This document shows positions 40,694 through 47,300 of a stretch of 47,300 nucleotides of DNA, one piece after another. The stretch lies in assembly GCA_036257595.1 (NCBI GenBank), contig DATAFF010000153.1, positions 1 to 47,300 on the forward strand, in the 5' to 3' direction. Source of the DNA: DATAFF01 sp036257595. Its GTDB lineage: Bacteria > Pseudomonadota > Alphaproteobacteria > Rhizobiales > Aestuariivirgaceae. The position numbers and the translations under genes were made by a program. The notes beneath the pieces were generated by a model. It searched no databases, was not told the origin of the DNA, and saw nothing but the letters and a program-made list of their open reading frames with translations. Position 1 is the first letter of the stretch, and the number at the start of each line of letters is the position of its first letter.

Positions 40694-42766
40694 GTGTATC
40701 GCGGCAGAAGACGAAAAAGACAACGCCCCTCCCTTCGCCGAGCCATCACCTTGACCGAACTCACCCAAGGCGCTCTCGATTACATCGGCAGCAACCCGAC
40801 TCTCGGCGTGACGGCAGCCTTTCTCATTGCCATGGGCGAAGCGCTGCTGATCATCGGGCTGTTCGTCCCGAGCACCGCAACGCTGATCGCCATCGGCGGC
40901 CTGGTCGGTCTTGGCAAGCTGCCGTTCTGGCCGGTGTTCATCGCCACCTTTCTCGGGGCGGTCGCCGGCGATGCCATATCCTTCTGGGTTGGTTACATCT
41001 ACCGCGATCGGCTGAAGGAAATCTGGCCGTTCTCGCGCTATCGCGGCCTGTTCGAGGCAGGTCAGGCCTATTTCGCCAAGCATGGCGGAAAGAGCGTCGT
41101 CATCGGCCGCTTCATTCCAGGTGTCAAGGCGGTCGTCCCGGGGATCGCCGGGATGATGGACATGGGGGTGGTCCGTTTCCAGGTTCTCAACGTGCTCTCC
41201 GCTGTCGTCTGGGCGGCGGCGCACATCCTGCCCGGCATCTCCGCCGGCCTTGCTTTGCAATGGCTTGGCTCGATCAGCCGCCGCCTGGCCATCGTCCTCC
41301 TCATTCTCATTCTCGTCATGGTCGCGGTGGTGTGGCTTGCTCGCGCCGCTTTGCGGATCGGCCTCGCCTATCTGCCGGACGGCTTTGCTCTTGCCCTCCA
41401 TCACACTGGTCTGCGCCAAACCCGTGTCGGCGTTTTCCTGGAGCGGCTGATCTCGCCGGGCGAGGAGGACTTCCGCCTGTTCGTCGTGCTCAACGTCGTG
41501 TTGGCCAGCGCGACTGCCGGCTGCGCCTGGCTGGTCCAGAACGTCGCCACGCGCGACTCGATCGCCGCCTTCGACCGCAACATCAGCCAGTTCCTGCAAT
41601 CGATCCGCACGAGCTGGACCGACGATCTGATGGTCGCGGTGACACTGATGAGCGGCTGGCCGGTGACCATTGCCATCACCATCGCGGGCGCCGCGGTGCT
41701 CGTCCTCGCCGAGCGCCGCCGCATCGCCCTCGGCCTCATTGCCGCCATGACGGCGACGCTCGCCTTCGTGATGATCCTGACCCTGATCGTACCTTGGTCG
41801 CCGCCGCCGGCCAGTCGTGCCCTGATCGAGGGCGGTCTGTCGCGCTCCCATGCCGCGCTCAGCGCCGCGCTCCTCGGCGTGATCGGCTTCATCATTCTGC
41901 GCGGCGTCGGTCCCCTCGCCGGGCGCGTTGTGGTGGCCACGTGCGGCTGTCTGATCGCGCTAGTGGCGCTGTCGCGGATGTATCTCGCTGCCGAATGGCC
42001 GTCGGACGTCGGTGCCGGATTGCTGTTCGGCGCGGCGCTGACCGCGATCTTCGCCCTGGCCTTTCACGATGAGGACGTGTCGTTTTCCACCGCCATGGCT
42101 CTGGCGGCTGCCGCGACGGTCAGCGGCCTGCTCGTCGGTTCATGGCAGTTGTCGCGCAGTTTCGCCGATGACCCGTTCTTCGCCAACCAATATGTCGCGC
42201 GCACCATCGTCATGAGCACGTCCTGGCGGGATGGCGGCTGGTCCGCCCTGTCGCGGCGCCGGGTCGATCTTGCAGGCGCGGCGGAGGAGCCGATGCTGCT
42301 GCAGTGGCGCGGCGGTCTTCAATCCTTGCAGCAGGCGCTCGAGGCCCGGGGCTGGAAGGCGGCGCCTGCCTGGTCGGTCGATGCCCTGAACGGTTTTGCC
42401 TTCCCCGATACCCCGGCAGCCGACCTGCCGGCGGCGCCCAAGTTCCATGACGGGCGGCGCGAGGTCCTCACGGCGCTCTATCCGCTGAATGACGGCCAGA
42501 GCCGCCTCGTTCTGCAGGTGTGGCCCGAGAATGTGCGAGATCCGAATGGCCGGTCGGAGAGCTTCTATGTCGGCGCCGTCGTCCGCGAGCGGGTGGAGCA
42601 CCCATTCGACCAGCTGTCGATTCCACTCAGGGCCGGCAGCCGCCACTGCGACGCCGTACCGTTGCTCGCAAACCTGCCGCAAGCGAGCGTTGTCGGCGAT
42701 GTCCAGCAAGGCTCGGCCGGCGCCTGCGGCGGCCAGACGGTCCTTGCCGCGGAGGGGACGCTCTAG
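40694..42766 (+). CDS. DedA - PAP2 - LssY fusion membrane protein
   Basis: A 690-residue three-part protein. Residues about 20-215 are a DedA domain (GEALLIIGLFVPSTATLIAI, GAVAGDAISFWVGY, the RFIPGVKAVVPGIAGMM loop), a lipid scramblase/transport family. Residues about 270-470 form a PAP2 phosphatase-type helical domain; the last 200 are an LssY C-terminal-like soluble domain. The PAP2 motifs are degenerate: motif 2 reads SRSHAALSAAL instead of PSGHA, motif 3 SRMYLAAEWPSDVGAG has Glu where the nucleophilic His is expected, and the Arg-Pro of motif 1 is absent. GTG 40694 is the longest start; TTG 40751 (LTELTQGALDYIG), where the DedA similarity begins, is plausible. Confidence 0.85.
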   Translation: MYRGRRRKRQRPSLRRAITLTELTQGALDYIGSNPTLGVTAAFLIAMGEALLIIGLFVPSTATLIAIGGLVGLGKLPFWPVFIATFLGAVAGDAISFWVGYIYRDRLKEIWPFSRYRGLFEAGQAYFAKHGGKSVVIGRFIPGVKAVVPGIAGMMDMGVVRFQVLNVLSAVVWAAAHILPGISAGLALQWLGSISRRLAIVLLILILVMVAVVWLARAALRIGLAYLPDGFALALHHTGLRQTRVGVFLERLISPGEEDFRLFVVLNVVLASATAGCAWLVQNVATRDSIAAFDRNISQFLQSIRTSWTDDLMVAVTLMSGWPVTIAITIAGAAVLVLAERRRIALGLIAAMTATLAFVMILTLIVPWSPPPASRALIEGGLSRSHAALSAALLGVIGFIILRGVGPLAGRVVVATCGCLIALVALSRMYLAAEWPSDVGAGLLFGAALTAIFALAFHDEDVSFSTAMALAAAATVSGLLVGSWQLSRSFADDPFFANQYVARTIVMSTSWRDGGWSALSRRRVDLAGAAEEPMLLQWRGGLQSLQQALEARGWKAAPAWSVDALNGFAFPDTPAADLPAAPKFHDGRREVLTALYPLNDGQSRLVLQVWPENVRDPNGRSESFYVGAVVRERVEHPFDQLSIPLRAGSRHCDAVPLLANLPQASVVGDVQQGSAGACGGQTVLAAEGTL

Positions 42767-42780
42767 GCGGTTATGCGCTG

Positions 42781-42841
42781 GAGCCAGGACCCTTGTGGTT
42801 CAGCGAAACGAGGCCCCAATATTCCCTTCGGGTCCTGGCTC
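42781..42841. terminator. Inverted repeat between convergent genes
   Basis: GAGCCAGGACCC (42781-42792) and GGGTCCTGGCTC (42830-42841) form a 12-bp perfect stem with a 37-nt loop, centred between the ends of the DedA-fusion and basic-protein genes. It is a candidate bidirectional terminator; the stop codon of the leftward gene (42841-42843) touches the right arm. Confidence 0.55.
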
Positions 42842-43227
42842 TAGTGTCGACGCTGGTCAGGCCCCTCGATCCGATAGGGCTGACCGCCCACCTTCTTGTC
42901 CTTCTTGCGTTTTTTCACGGGCTTGTCGGTCAGGAGCTCCTGCGCTGCCGAGGCAAGGTCGTGGGCGCCGGACGCTGCCTTTTCCCCGATGATGCCGGTG
43001 AGCGCGGAGCCGCTGTCCTTCACGTTTTGTCCCGCTTCCGCCACCGCCCGCCGCGCCTTGGGGCTTGACATCAGCGCCGTGCCCGCTGCCACCAGCGCAT
43101 GGGCCAGAAGCTCGAGACCGCCGGTTTTTCTGAGATGTTTCGCAAAACGCTTGCTGGAGCGGCGCAGCGGCTTCGGGACCTTGATGCCTGCCAAGCGCTT
43201 GGGGAGTTTCAGTTTCTGCTTCGCCAT
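42841..43227 (-). CDS. Small basic Lys/Arg-rich protein
   Basis: A 128-residue protein with basic ends (MAKQKLKLPKRLAGIKVPKP and TDKPVKKRKKDKKVGG) and a central, mostly helical Ala-rich part (LELLAHALVAAGTALMSSPK, AAEAGQNV-like helix, HDLASAAQELL). No conserved family was recognised; the composition suggests binding to DNA, RNA or acidic membrane. ATG 43227 was chosen because the upstream frame is opposite the rfbD start. It is divergent from rfbD. Confidence 0.65.
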   Translation of the reverse strand: MAKQKLKLPKRLAGIKVPKPLRRSSKRFAKHLRKTGGLELLAHALVAAGTALMSSPKARRAVAEAGQNVKDSGSALTGIIGEKAASGAHDLASAAQELLTDKPVKKRKKDKKVGGQPYRIEGPDQRRH

Positions 43228-43303
43228 GGACCACCTCGTTCGGCTAACATGTCGCAATGCTCGAGCATCGAGCCGGGTTCCGGCAGGAGGGATGAGCAGT
43301 CCG

Positions 43304-44209
43304 ATGCGAATACTTGTCACGGGTGCCAAAGGACAGGTGGCTGCCGCGCTGCTCAAGGCAGGGGCGAGGCGCGACGGCATCAATGTCACCGTGCTCGGCC
43401 GGCCCGACCTGGATTTCGAGCGCCCGAGCCGGGCGGCGATCGCCAGAGAGGCACCGGACGTCGTGGTCAATGCAGCCGCCTACACGGCGGTCGATCGTGC
43501 CGAGAGCGAGGAGCAGCGCGCCCACAGCATCAATGCCGAACGCGCCGAGGCGATTGCCGATGCCGCGGCGGGTCTCGGTCTGCCGATCATCCAGATGTCG
43601 AGCGACTATGTGTTTTCCGGCGACAAGGATGGCGCCTACACCGAGCAGGATGCCCCCAATCCGCTCAACGCTTTCGGCCGCTCCAAGCTGGCCGGCGAGC
43701 AGCTCGTTGCCGCCGCCAATCCCCGGCACGTCATCCTTCGCACATCCTGGATCTATGGCGAGGCCGGGCGGAACTTCGCCGCACGCATGCTCGAATTGGC
43801 GAAGGTGGAAAACGAGGTCCGCATCGTCGACGACCAATATGGCGCACCCACCCTCGCCGACGATATTGCCGACGGCATCCTCAAGGTCGCAGCCAATCTG
43901 CTCGAGGCGCGCGACGAGCCGCGCCTTTATGGCATCTTTCACATGACCGCCGATGGCAGGACGAGCTGGTATGGATTTGCCCAGTCGATCTTCGCGGCGA
44001 GCGGCAAGCTTGGCGGACCGGTCGCCAGCGTGCGGCCAATCCGTAGTGCAGAATATCCGACCATCGCCGCGCGTCCGCTGAATTCCTGTCTCGACTGCAG
44101 CCTGCTTGCCAAGGTCCACGGCATTGCCTTGAGGCCGTGGGAGGAGGGGATCGAGCCGACGGTCGCCGGGCTCCTCGATCGTTTCGGGCTGAAGGAGGGG
44201 CTGGCATGA
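43304..44209 (+). CDS. rfbD: dTDP-4-dehydrorhamnose reductase
   Basis: A 301-residue extended SDR that reduces dTDP-4-dehydro-L-rhamnose to dTDP-L-rhamnose with NAD(P)H. Seen: the nucleotide-binding MRILVTGAKGQV, VVVNAAAYTAVDRAE, SSDYVFSGDKDGAYTEQD, the catalytic region NAFGRSKLAGEQ, RTSWIYGEAGRNF and ALRPWEEGI. In NAFGRSKLAG the usual YGxSK Tyr is replaced by Phe, so catalysis needs testing. Starts at 43304 (MRILVTG) or 43292 (MSSPMRILV) are possible; AGGAGG ends at 43290. The rfbA, B and C genes are absent from the window. Its stop overlaps the next start by 4 bp (ATGA). Confidence 0.85.
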   Translation: MRILVTGAKGQVAAALLKAGARRDGINVTVLGRPDLDFERPSRAAIAREAPDVVVNAAAYTAVDRAESEEQRAHSINAERAEAIADAAAGLGLPIIQMSSDYVFSGDKDGAYTEQDAPNPLNAFGRSKLAGEQLVAAANPRHVILRTSWIYGEAGRNFAARMLELAKVENEVRIVDDQYGAPTLADDIADGILKVAANLLEARDEPRLYGIFHMTADGRTSWYGFAQSIFAASGKLGGPVASVRPIRSAEYPTIAARPLNSCLDCSLLAKVHGIALRPWEEGIEPTVAGLLDRFGLKEGLA

Positions 44210-45390
44210 CCGATTTCGATCTCGTGCTCGCCGGCGGCCGGGTCGTCGATCCTTCGCAAGCCATCGATGCCGTCGTCGATATCGGCTTTGCCGACGGCAG
44301 GGTATCGGAGATCGGCGAGGGGCTGGCCGGCCGGGCCGCAGCCGTGCGCAATGTCCGCGGGCTCATCGTCACGCCGGGGCTCATCGATCTCCACACCCAT
44401 GTCTATTGGGGGGGAACCTCCCTCGGCATCGACGCCGAGATGTTCTGCCGCAAGAGCGCAGTCACCACCTGCATCGACACGGGCTCGGCGGGCCCTGGCA
44501 ATTTCGCCGGCTTCAGGACCCATGTGATCGAGCGCTCGCGGGTGCGGATTCTCCCTTACCTGCATATCTCCCATGCCGGAATCTTCGGCTTCTCGCGCGA
44601 GGTCCAATTCGGCGAAAGCGAGTCGATCCGCCTTATGGATCCACGTGGCGCCGTGCGCGTGGTTGAGGAACATCGCGATTGCATCGTCGGCATCAAGGTG
44701 CGGGTCGGCCGCCATGCCTCCGGCACCATGGGCATCATGCCGCTCGAGGCCGCTTTGGAGGTCGCCGAGGAAACAGGGTTGCCGCTGATGGCACATATTG
44801 ACGAGCCGCCGCCCACCTATGCCGAGGTGGTCGACCGGCTGCGTCCGGGCGACGTGCTGACCCATGCCTTCCGACCGTTTCCCAACGCACCCTGCACGGC
44901 CGATGGCAGCGTTCGCGCGGCGGTCCTCGAGGGGCGCGAACGCGGCGTCCTCTTCGATATCGGCCACGGCATGGGGTCCTTCGCATTCACGACGACGCGA
45001 ATCATGCTGGCGAATGGCTTCTACCCGGACACCATCTCTTCCGATGTCCACGCCCTGTGCATCGATGGCCCGGCCCATGACCTGGTCACCACCATGTCGA
45101 AATTCCTCTGCCTCGGCATGGACTTCGCCGATATCGTCAAGGCCACGACGACCGCTCCGGCCCGCGCCGTGGACCACCCGGAGCTCGGCACGTTGAAAGC
45201 GGGCGCTCCCGGCGATGCGAGCGTGCTTGCGATCGATCATGGTCGCTTCGACTATCGCGACGTCGTCGGCGAAAGGCTGATCGGAGATCAGCGCATCACC
45301 GCGCGCGGTGCCGTGGTGTCCGGGACCTGGTGGGACCCTCTGCAGGAGGGCAGCAATTCGGGGGTTAGACCTAACCACATCATGCTCTAG
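44206..45390 (+). CDS. COG3964-type amidohydrolase/deacetylase
   Basis: A 394-residue metal-dependent amidohydrolase. The barrel has the metal motif IDLHTHVYWGG, a Lys that may be carboxylated (GIKVRVG), AHIDEPP, LTHAFRP, FDIGHGMGSF and SSDVHALC, matching the COG3964 group (for example Agrobacterium Atu3266, which deacetylates N- or O-acetyl hydroxy acids). The composite domain frames the barrel (VLAGGRVVDP, GTLKAGAPGDASVL). It is coupled to rfbD (ATGA). The last residues (RPNHIML) and the stop are encoded by a repeat half-site that matches the MITE-like element end, so its C-terminus has been rewritten by the repeat. Confidence 0.88.
   Translation: MTDFDLVLAGGRVVDPSQAIDAVVDIGFADGRVSEIGEGLAGRAAAVRNVRGLIVTPGLIDLHTHVYWGGTSLGIDAEMFCRKSAVTTCIDTGSAGPGNFAGFRTHVIERSRVRILPYLHISHAGIFGFSREVQFGESESIRLMDPRGAVRVVEEHRDCIVGIKVRVGRHASGTMGIMPLEAALEVAEETGLPLMAHIDEPPPTYAEVVDRLRPGDVLTHAFRPFPNAPCTADGSVRAAVLEGRERGVLFDIGHGMGSFAFTTTRIMLANGFYPDTISSDVHALCIDGPAHDLVTTMSKFLCLGMDFADIVKATTTAPARAVDHPELGTLKAGAPGDASVLAIDHGRFDYRDVVGERLIGDQRITARGAVVSGTWWDPLQEGSNSGVRPNHIML
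45370..45389 (-). repeat. TAGAGCATG-family half-site at end of amidohydrolase gene
   Basis: The minus strand reads TAGAGCATGATGTGGTTAGG, closely matching the terminal repeat of the 5560 element. It overlaps the last codons and stop of the amidohydrolase gene and lies just before the DUF4239 gene. Confidence 0.6.
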
Positions 45391-45397
45391 GTCGAGG

Positions 45398-46198
45398 ATG
45401 GAAGATCTTCTGCATTGGCTCCATGAGCAGCCGCTCGTCCTGAGCTTCTTGCTTGTGGTGTCGGCCTTCGTCGTGCCGACGCTGCTCGGCACCCATCTTT
45501 TCCAGCCCTATTTCGCCAAGACCCTGCGCAAGGAGCGCGAGGCCAACACCATTGCCGGCGTGGCGCTCAGCACTGTCGCGCTTTTCTACGCGGTGCTGCT
45601 TGGCCTGCTCTCGCTGGCCGTCTTCCAGAACTACACCTATGCCGACCAGACGGTCGAGCTCGAAGCGGCAAGCCTCATTGCCCTTGGCCGCAATGCACAC
45701 ATGTATCCGGCACCCGTCGGAGATCAGGTCAGGTCGATCCTGGTCAGATATCTCGATGAGGAGACCGGCCCGGGCTGGGAGATGCAGAAGGACGGCAAGT
45801 CATCGCCGGAGGGCGCAAGCCTGGTCGACAAACTCGGTCATCTCCTGCAGGGCTTCAACCCCGGAACGACCGGCGAGCAGGCGCTGCACGACAACACACT
45901 GCGCCTGTTCAGCGATTTCGTCGACCGCCGTCAGCAGCGAATTGATGCCAGCGAGACCAGCATTCCGGGCATTCTGTGGTTCGTCGTCCTGACCGGCGCG
46001 GTGGTCAATGCCGTCACCCTATGGCTTTTCGACCTCGATCGTCAGACCCATTTCGTCATCGGCGGTTGTCTGTCGCTGTTCATCGGCATCATCGTCTTCA
46101 TGCTCGCCATGCTCGATCAGCCATTCAGCGGCTCTCTCGGGCTTCTTCCGGACAGCCTGGTCTCGGCGCGCCAGCAGCTGCCGATGGACCGAGATTAG
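45398..46198 (+). CDS. DUF4239 (bestrophin-like) membrane protein
   Basis: A 266-residue protein with four hydrophobic spans: two near the N-terminus (about residues 13-33 and 52-75) and two near the C-terminus (about 190-215 and 222-242), enclosing a soluble helical part. This is the layout of DUF4239, related by fold prediction to bestrophin-type channels; function in bacteria is unknown. ATG 45398 follows GTCGAGG. Its 3' end overlaps the converging small membrane gene by 4 bp. Confidence 0.78.
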   Translation: MEDLLHWLHEQPLVLSFLLVVSAFVVPTLLGTHLFQPYFAKTLRKEREANTIAGVALSTVALFYAVLLGLLSLAVFQNYTYADQTVELEAASLIALGRNAHMYPAPVGDQVRSILVRYLDEETGPGWEMQKDGKSSPEGASLVDKLGHLLQGFNPGTTGEQALHDNTLRLFSDFVDRRQQRIDASETSIPGILWFVVLTGAVVNAVTLWLFDLDRQTHFVIGGCLSLFIGIIVFMLAMLDQPFSGSLGLLPDSLVSARQQLPMDRD

Positions 46199-46533
46199 CG
46201 GAGTTCTTGCCTCCTCACTTCCTGCAGGCCCAGTCGATCGATCAATTCGGAGCGCAGTCGCTCGGCGTGGTCGCGCTCCTCCGCGGCCCGCTCGGCGGTG
46301 CTCCGATTGGTTCCGAATCCGACAATTCCGGCGATCGCCATGGTGATGGCGAAGATCATCGCCAAGGGGGTGAACCGCTCGATTCCTGTGGCAATCGCGG
46401 CGAGCCACAGCCCGCCCAACGCCATCATCACCTTCGAGACGACGATGAATTTGCGACACCACTCTATGGTTCGCGTTGCCGATTCGATCTCGGCCTCGAG
46501 GCGCTCGATCGGTTGCTCGTCACTGGGTTCCAC
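46195..46533 (-). CDS. Small two-helix membrane protein
   Basis: A 112-residue protein with an N-terminal acidic coiled coil (about 1-27), two hydrophobic spans (about 28-50 and 55-75) and a charged C-terminal helix (STAERAAEERDHAERLRSEL) likely to form a coiled coil. No family recognised. The start is GTG 46533, as no upstream ATG is available in frame; the first internal Met is at residue 36. Its stop overlaps the DUF4239 gene tail. Confidence 0.65.
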   Translation of the reverse strand: MEPSDEQPIERLEAEIESATRTIEWCRKFIVVSKVMMALGGLWLAAIATGIERFTPLAMIFAITMAIAGIVGFGTNRSTAERAAEERDHAERLRSELIDRLGLQEVRRQELR

Positions 46534-46665
46534 GTTGCAAAGCTGCCCGAGCGGGCTGCCCCAGGTCTAGAGCATGATAGGGGAGAAAACCGCCGGCGCT
46601 GTTACAAAAGCGTAACATTAAGGTTGCATGTGCCAGCGCGCAGGACAATTTTAGAGAGCGGGGAC
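46534..46665. promoter_or_regulatory. Intergenic region with GTTAC palindrome before chaperone gene
   Basis: This 132-bp region between the divergent small membrane gene and the CesT-like gene has a TAGAGCATGAT repeat core at about 46568 and a GTTAC-6-GTAAC palindrome (46601-46605 and 46612-46616), a reasonable operator-like dyad some 50 bp upstream of the chaperone start. The segment around 46600-46625 is the AT-rich part. The function is inferred from position only. Confidence 0.45.
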
Positions 46666-47070
46666 ATGGTTGGGGCGCGTGGGCCGGTGGCAACGGCGCT
46701 GAAGGAGCTGTCGCTCTCACTCGGACGGAATCTTGAGCTCGATCGCAACGGCACGCTGGCGCTTGAATTCGAAGGCGGCGAGACCTGCACGATCGAGGCG
46801 CCGGACTGGGAAAATCTCGTCTATTTCTTTGCCCACGTCATGCCAGTCGATTCCCGGTCCCGCGAAGCCATGCTGGAATGGGCGCTGGTCGCCAATGTCG
46901 ACCAGATCGACCTTCCGGGAGCCTTCCTCGCCCTCGACCGTGCCACGGACAGCCTGCTCCTCTGCCACCGAATTGACGCGAACGGTCTCGACGCCGAGCG
47001 TCTGTCGCGCCTCGTCACCGGCCTGATCGAGGCCGCGCGCCTCCTGCGCAATGCCGCGGGAGCACGCTGA
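46666..47070 (+). CDS. CesT/SycE-type type III secretion chaperone-like protein
   Basis: A 134-residue acidic protein with the compact alpha/beta pattern of class I secretion chaperones: LKELSLSLGRNLELDRNGTL, EGGETCTIEAPDWENLVYFF, a central helix (REAMLEWALVANVDQIDLPG), LALDRATDSLLLCHRI and a C-terminal amphipathic helix. Class I chaperones bind one effector encoded next to them. The stop overlaps the next start (TGATG), and the downstream product is basic, matching a chaperone-substrate pair. No type III apparatus genes are visible, so it might instead be a chaperone-fold protein with another role. The start is ATG 46666. Confidence 0.75.
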   Translation: MVGARGPVATALKELSLSLGRNLELDRNGTLALEFEGGETCTIEAPDWENLVYFFAHVMPVDSRSREAMLEWALVANVDQIDLPGAFLALDRATDSLLLCHRIDANGLDAERLSRLVTGLIEAARLLRNAAGAR

Positions 47071-47300
47071 TGCCGCAGTTTGTCACGCGCGGCACTCCAG
47101 GTCCTTTTGGCGGCTGGCGACGCCGTACGGCGAATCATGGCCCAGGCATTGAGGAGCTCGCCCGCCTGTTCCGCCGCCAGGGACCACGGACCAAGCCCAA
47201 GATCGTCAAGAGCCGTCGCAGCGGACTCGTCCTCAAACGCACCCGCTGCCTTCAGGCCTTGGACCTCCCGCGCTTGCAGAAGGCCTATCCGGGGCGGCCC
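47070..47300 (+). CDS. Basic protein, N-terminal fragment (possible chaperone client)
   Basis: Only the first 77 codons are in the window. The product is Arg/Lys-rich (FGGWRRRTANHGPGIEELAR, then KPKIVKSRRSGLVLKRTR) with a short polar N-terminus typical of, but not diagnostic for, a secretion signal. It starts within the TGATG overlap with the CesT-like gene, so it is translationally coupled and may be the client of that chaperone. The rest lies beyond the right edge, so no family can be assigned. Confidence 0.55.
   Translation, partial: MPQFVTRGTPGPFGGWRRRTANHGPGIEELARLFRRQGPRTKPKIVKSRRSGLVLKRTRCLQALDLPRLQKAYPGRP

Noticed and set aside
1..47300. tRNA, rRNA, CRISPR, integrase or transposase genes
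   Set aside because: None were recognised on reading both strands; small tRNAs cannot be fully excluded without a dedicated search.

Overview
The window is GC-rich, tightly packed bacterial DNA with 44 protein-coding genes, two of them cut by the window ends. Gene content points to an alphaproteobacterium of the Hyphomicrobiales (Rhizobiales): trimethylamine monooxygenase next to N-methylglutamate synthase genes, a Rhodopseudomonas-like malonyl-CoA decarboxylase/synthetase pair, aerobic-type cobS/cobT, DUF1194, DUF1289 and DUF6494 proteins, a RibB-X protein with a dead cyclohydrolase half, and TAGAGCATG-type intergenic repeats. No rRNA, tRNA, CRISPR array, integrase or transposase gene was found, so this looks like chromosomal background with small non-coding repeats rather than an integrated island.

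Layout. 1-3.2 kb: methylated-amine catabolism (end of tmm facing mgsABC). 3.3-5.5 kb: a coiled-coil membrane protein, a fatty acid hydroxylase and a beta-keto acid cleavage enzyme. 5.56-5.83 kb: a MITE-like element with terminal inverted repeats that ends directly at the matA start codon. 5.8-8.7 kb: matAB (malonate/malonyl-CoA). 8.8-12.3 kb: secreted Thr/Gly/Ala-rich protein, dusA, phosphohexomutase, DUF1289. 12.4-14.4 kb: divergent cobS and cobT (late cobalamin assembly). 14.3-19.2 kb: histidine kinase, IclR regulator, Mrp/ApbC Fe-S carrier, DUF6494, Pro-rich membrane protein. 19.3-22.5 kb: DASS transporter, tandem-Usp and GST operon. 22.6-25.8 kb: M20 peptidase and Kef-type antiporter. 25.8-30.0 kb: leftward run SDR, DMT exporter, secreted protein and two DUF1194 paralogues, preceded by rlpA. 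30.3-36.7 kb: leftward sodB, ribBX, rimB, rimK, aspartoacylase-like and Tat-exported S9 peptidase, the last four tightly coupled. 36.8-40.6 kb: oligopeptidase B, glutaryl-CoA dehydrogenase and GNAT operon. 40.7-42.8 kb: DedA-PAP2-LssY fusion. 42.8-46.5 kb: basic protein, rfbD, COG3964 amidohydrolase, DUF4239 and a small membrane protein. 46.7-47.3 kb: a CesT-like type III secretion chaperone followed by a truncated basic protein.

Most notable: (1) three convergent gene junctions are built on heptanucleotide repeat arrays that supply or border the stop codons of both genes, and at one junction also form a near-perfect hairpin followed by T residues; (2) a RimB-RimK-aspartoacylase-Tat/S9 peptidase unit that looks like a ligate-and-trim peptide modification system; (3) the MITE-like element and related half-sites, two of which bracket cobS in inverted orientation; (4) proteins with apparently broken catalytic centres (PAP2 domain of the DedA fusion, SDR with Phe in place of the catalytic Tyr); (5) an orphan CesT-type chaperone at the right edge.
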